Origin: CAVQGZ01 sp942491665
Lineage (GTDB): Bacteria; Actinomycetota; Actinomycetes; Jiangellales; Jiangellaceae
Assembly: GCA_942491665.1 (NCBI GenBank)
Contig: CALOBR010000010.1
Span: 106,390 to 170,389 of the forward strand
Direction: 5' to 3'
Length of the DNA: 64,000 nt
A program made the translations under genes and the position numbers. Of the stretch, positions 60,217 to 64,000 are shown in pieces (the first letter of the stretch is position 1; each line of letters starts with the position of its first letter). The notes beneath the pieces are model-generated. The model saw only the letters and a program-made list of their open reading frames with translations. It did no database searches and was not told where the DNA came from.

Positions 60217-61450
60217 TCGTCCTTCAGGAGTTCACGCAGCCAGACTTCGAGCTCGGCGCGATCGTGCCGATCATCGCGACGTTCGCTGCCGCCGTGATTG
60301 GCGTCGGAGTCGATGCCTTCGCCCCGGCGGGCCGGCGCGCGCTCGTCCATGTCTCGATGGCCGTGGTCGCTCTGACCGTCTCGCTCGTGTGGGCGATCGC
60401 TGCGATCGGGGACACCCCGATCACCACGTTCAACGGCGCGCTCGCCATCGACGGGCCCACCGTGTTCGCCCAGGCGGCCATCGCGACTCTTCACGCTGCT
60501 CAGCGTGTCTCGCACCTCTACATGGCCGAACGGCTCGGTCGAAGCCCCGCCGGTGACGCGTTCACCCCGGCCGGTGGCGTCGATGCCCGGTCAGCGAGGT
60601 CGAGCGCGTGCTCACCCTGCAGCGTGTGCCCTCAGACCGAGGTCTACCCGCTCACCATGTTCGCCGCCGCGGGCATGATGATGTTCGTCGCCTCGAACGA
60701 CCTGCTCACCATGTTCGTGGCCCTCGAGGTGCTCTCCCTGCCCCTCTACGTCCTCACCGGTCTCGCGCGCCGCCGCCGCCTGCTGTCACAGGAGGCGTCG
60801 CTGAAGTACTTCCTGCTCGGCGCGTTCGCGTCCGCCTTCTTCTTGTACGGGCTCGTCCCTCCTCTACGGCGCCACGCGGCTCGCTGAACTTCACCGAGAT
60901 CGACGCCGGCATCAGCGGCCGGGTCGGCGTCGACACGCTTGCTCGCTGGTCGGCACCCCTGGTCTTCGTCGGGCCTGCTGTTCAAGATCAGCGCCGTCCC
61001 GTTCCAGTTCTGGACCCCCGGACGTGTACCAGGGCGCCCCCACCCCGGTGACCGGCTTCATGGCTGCGGCCACGGAGACTGCCGCGTTCGTCGCCCTCCT
61101 GCGCGTCTTCTACGTCGGTCTCGACGGGCCTCAGTGGACGACTGGACCGTGCTGCTGTGGGTGGTCGCCGCCGTCACGATGCTCCTCGGCTCGGTGCTGG
61201 CGCTGACCCAGACCGACGTCAAGCGCATGCTCGCGTACTCCTCGATCGCGCACGCCGGGTTCTTGCTCGTGGGCGTCGTGTCCGCGGACACCGCCGGCAC
61301 GGCGGCTGTGCTGTTCTACCTGCTGGCCTACGGCATCGCCACGGTCGGCGCGTTCGCCTCCATCACCCTGGTGCGCGACGCCGCCGGCGAGGCGACGCAC
61401 CTGTCGGCGTGGGCCGGTCTGGGGCACCGCTTCCCGGTTGTCGCCAGCCT
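60213..61450 (+). pseudogene. nuoN: NADH-quinone oxidoreductase subunit N, frameshifted and truncated
   Basis: The start overlaps nuoM normally and the first about 90 codons read well. After that conserved NuoN segments jump between frames: QTEVYPLTMFAAAGMMMF, then RRRRLLSQEASLKYFLLGAF, then SLNFTEIDAGISGRV, LLFKISAVPFQFWTP, DVYQGAPTPVTGFMAAA, and TQTDVKRMLAYSSIAHAGFL, each needing a one-base shift. At least eight indels occur within about 900 bases, often at short G or C runs. The last recognisable residues are HRFPVVAS near 61450, after which the sequence changes completely; the final third of the subunit is absent. Sequencing or consensus errors at a contig end explain this better than a true pseudogene, since nuoA-nuoM are intact. 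Confidence 0.85.
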
Positions 61451-61465
61451 TCCGTACTCGTTTTA
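61445..61465. other. Chimeric junction between two genomes
   Basis: Left of this point the sequence is GC-rich and encodes nuoN on the plus strand. Right of it the composition becomes much more AT-rich and encodes lptE and leuS of an outer-membrane bacterium on the minus strand. No repeat, att site or transposon end is visible at the switch. Confidence 0.8.
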
Positions 61466-61885
61466 TCCGATAGCACCGTATATTCCTCACTGTCACTCAA
61501 GCTGCTCTGCCAGAGCACCTTGCCTTTGCGGTCTTTCAGAGAAAGGTCAACCGTAACACTCACCCGCCGCTCCAGGGTCGTCGAAATACTGCGTCTTGAC
61601 ACCGATCCAGTCCGAAGATCACGAATCACACCCGTCAGCACCGCTTCCGCCATGTCCCGGTCCACCACGTCCGCATACCCATTGCGATTCACCTCAAAAA
61701 TAAAATCATTGGTAAACCGGGTCTCGATCCCCACCTTGGTGGTGGTATTGGTCATGGGAGGAATGTGCACCGTCTTGATGTCGATTACCGGATCCCGGTC
61801 ACCGCTGAAACGATAGCCACAGCCGCTGAGGCTGATCATCACCAGCAACGAACAATGTGATCAGGCACGTGGCGCCTCCCAGCAT
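61455..61885 (-). CDS. lptE: LPS-assembly lipoprotein LptE, fragment
   Basis: The readable frame has the lipobox LSGCGYRFSGD, then VHIPPMTNTTTKVGIETRF and TNDFIFEVNRNGYADVVD, the LptE pattern. LptE forms the outer-membrane LPS translocon with LptD, so it has no place in an actinobacterium. A frameshift in the signal peptide separates the likely ATG at 61885 (MLGGATCLITLF) from the rest, and the C-terminus is cut at the chimeric junction (frame open beyond 61455 only into actinobacterial sequence). It follows leuS, as in many Gram-negative bacteria. Confidence 0.75.
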
Positions 61886-61952
61886 ATTGCAATGACCAGC
61901 TGTCGCCTCATTCCTCTGTTTAGCCATGGCCACCTGCCCTCTACACCGTAAA

Positions 61953-64000
61953 TGTTCGCCAGTTTGCCCGGCACCACAACGACTTTGCGCACCGGTTTAT
62001 CCCCAACGAACTTGCGGGTACGTTCATCGGCCAGCGCCATCTCTTCGATAACGGCCTTGTCCGTCCCCGCGTCGACCGTCAGGCGGCTGCGTAGTTTGCC
62101 GTTGACCTGAATGACAATGACCCATTCGTCACGAACCAACGCCGCTTCGCGATAAGAGGGCCAGGGCGTCTGCAGGATGCTGGGGGCATGCCCCAGGAGC
62201 TCCCAGACTTCCTCCGAAAAGTGGGGCACAATGGGCGACAGGAGCAACGCGATCCGTTCCAGGCCTAACCGAATGACACCGGCTTCTTCATCGGACGTCG
62301 GTTGAATGGCCTCGCCGGAAAACATATTGACCAGCTCCATAACAGCACTGATCGCCGTATTGAAGTGAAAACGGTCCTCGATATCGTGGGTCACTTTGTG
62401 CGTCGTCTGGTGGACCTTTTTAAAAAGCGCCCGCATGGGTGGCGCGAGAGTGGCGTCATCCCCGTCGAACGCCATCCCACCATCGATTCTATCGAAGCCA
62501 GCGCCATACAGAGCCGCCGCGCGCGGTTCAGGAAGCGGTAGCCTCCGTCCACACCCTGTTCGCTCCATTCCAAATCCCTTTCCGGCGGCGCTGCAAAAGA
62601 CAAAACAGGCGGGTGGTGTCTGCCCCGTATCGTTTTAGAAGGGTATTGGGGTCGATGACATTTTGGATTTGGACATTTTTTCACACGCCCCACGATGACG
62701 GGCTTTTTGCCGCATTTGAACGACAGGTCGTCTGTCGCCGTGCTCTCCGCTTCTTCCGGGTACAGACACCCGTGTTCAGGACATGAAACCGTCTCCACTT
62801 GCAAACCATCCCCTGGGTCAGCAGACGGGTAAAGGGTTCCTTGTATTTGTCAGGCCGAAATCCTTAAGAACCCGCGTGAAATAACGGGAGTATAGCAGAT
62901 GCAGAACGGCGTGCTCCACGCCGCCGATGTACTGGTCAACGGGCATCCAGTAATCCGTGGCCTTCCTGTCGAACATGCCCTTTGTCGTAACTGGGACTGC
63001 AATAGCGCTCAAATACCAGGAGGATTCCACAAAGGTGTCCATGGTGTCGGTTTCACGCCGCGCGGGTTTTCCGCATCGGGGGCAAGGCACATTCACCCAC
63101 CAGTCAAGATCCGGCAGCGGAGATTTGCCGCTTGCGGGGAACTCGATATCAACGGGGAGCACTACCGGCAGATCTTCGTCGGGAACAGGCACCGCGCCGC
63201 ACTCCGCGCAATGAATGATCGGAATGGGCGCTCCCCAATAACGTTGCCGGGAGATCCCCCAGTCCCGCAGGCGGAAATTGACGGTTTCCCCCTGCCCAGG
63301 CGCTTTCTCCAGATAGGGCGGCGATGGCCTCCTTGGCTTCGGTGTTGTCCATGCCGTCAAACTAGCCGGAATTGACCATCATACCCCTGCTCCTGTATAG
63401 GCCTGGGTCATGGTTGGCGGCATCAAGCGCCTCCCCTTCGGGCTGGATCACCACGACGATAATATCCAGACCGTATTTTTGCGCAAAATTCAAAATCCCG
63501 CTGATCATGGGCCGGAACCGACATGACGGCGCCGGTGCCGTATTCCATCAGGGCGAAATTCGCCGTATAAATCGGCATGCGCTTTCCGGTTACGGGATTG
63601 ATGCAATAAGCTCCAGTGAACACGCCCTTTTTTCATACTCCTCCGCTGTGCCCTGTTGCGTTCATCCTGCTTGGCGATGCGGTCCACAAATTCCCTGACC
63701 GCCTCTTCTTGTTCCGTGCCCCGGACAGGTCCACCAGGGGATGTTCCGGCGCCAGGCACATGAATGTGGCCCCGAATACGGTATCCGGACGCGTGGTAAA
63801 TACGGTGATGTCCTTGTCAACACCCTGGGGAGGATTTAAAATGGAAAACCGGATCTTTGCCCCCACGCTTTTTCCGATCCAGTTTTTCTGCATGGTGGTC
63901 ACTTTTTCCGGCCAGCCAGGGAGCTTGTCGCATATGCCAACAGGTCCTCGGCATAATCGGTGATCCGGAAAAACCATTGCCTGAGTTTTTTCTGGCGCAC
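61953..64000 (-). pseudogene. leuS: Leucyl-tRNA synthetase, frameshifted, N-terminus outside window
   Basis: Pieces in different minus-strand frames reconstruct the class Ia enzyme that charges tRNA-Leu. From the right edge they are SLPGWPEKVTTMQKNWIGKS and FTTRPDTVFGATFMCLAPEH (editing region), TGAYCINPVTGKRMPIYTAN and GTGAVMSVPAHDQRDFEFC, then RLRDWGISRQRYWGAPIP, TFVESSWYL, YIGGVEHAVLHLLYSRYF. KMSKS is encoded near 62657-62677 one frame off. The anticodon-binding part ends RKVVVVPGKLANI. At least five indels are needed. The stop is probably the TAG at 61953-61955. Codon use and GC differ sharply from the actinobacterial part. Confidence 0.82.

Noticed and set aside
61430..64000. Horizontal transfer of leuS-lptE into the actinobacterium
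   Set aside because: The join cuts nuoN and lptE mid-gene without repeats or mobility genes, both flanks are indel-rich, and LptE needs an outer membrane; chimeric assembly is simpler.
1..64000. CRISPR arrays, tRNA/rRNA genes, insertion sequences, att sites
   Set aside because: No regularly spaced repeats, no tRNA-like cloverleaf in the short intergenic gaps and no transposase or integrase motifs were seen; a covariance-model scan would be decisive.

Overview
The window is a high-GC, densely packed actinobacterial chromosome segment up to about position 61,450, joined to a foreign, lower-GC, Gram-negative segment at its right end. The actinobacterial assignment rests on the gene set: a BldC-type regulator, the 33-residue bS22 protein, a SARP/STAND regulator, a DUF222-HNH protein, a mycothiol-enzyme-like protein, Rex-hem, the menaquinone genes, GTG starts and leaderless TANNNT promoters. 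The order resembles Micrococcales (Intrasporangiaceae-like), but I cannot fix the genus.

Layout. 1-4.6 kb: end of a Ppx/GppA phosphatase, sugar isomerase-like protein, TIGR03089 protein, sugar nucleotidyltransferase, DNA glycosylase, proC. 4.6-7.5 kb (minus): flavin reductase, M20 peptidase and DUF1611, apparently one operon. 7.6-14 kb: a DUF222-HNH protein, then a 1425-residue SARP/nSTAND/WD40 regulator behind a small HExxH protein. 14-20.6 kb: acuC, BldC, bS22, epimerase, acyltransferase, HAD hydrolase, acyl-CoA ligase, glutaredoxin-like protein. 20.6-32.1 kb: an eleven-gene chain, rex-hemA-hemC-hemD-hemB-hemL-phosphatase-tlpA-ccdA-resB-ccsB, nearly every junction a 4-base overlap. 32.1-35.9 kb: a mazEF pair followed by an alpha/alpha-toroid protein (minus), a mycothiol-dependent-enzyme-like protein, a threonine dehydratase and small membrane proteins. 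35.9-46.7 kb: men genes A,E,B / C,D / F / G interleaved with a SAM-riboswitch-controlled metY-metX-metW operon. 46.7-61.45 kb: nuoA to nuoN.

The core of the window makes a respiratory chain. Hem and Ccs proteins supply heme and attach it to cytochromes c, Men proteins make the menaquinone that complex I (Nuo) reduces, and Rex senses NADH/NAD+. A Rex-type operator overlaps the rex promoter (20635-20652) and a better one (13 of 14 conserved positions) lies just upstream of nuoA (46674-46691), so Rex plausibly controls both ends of this island.

The last actinobacterial gene, nuoN, carries many single-base frameshifts and stops abruptly near 61,450. What follows is a frameshifted lptE and leuS on the minus strand, a gene pair of outer-membrane bacteria. 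I read this as a chimeric assembly with an error-rich contig end, not gene transfer. I found no stretch over 300 bases without a gene, apart from this junction region, and no tRNA, rRNA, CRISPR array or insertion sequence.
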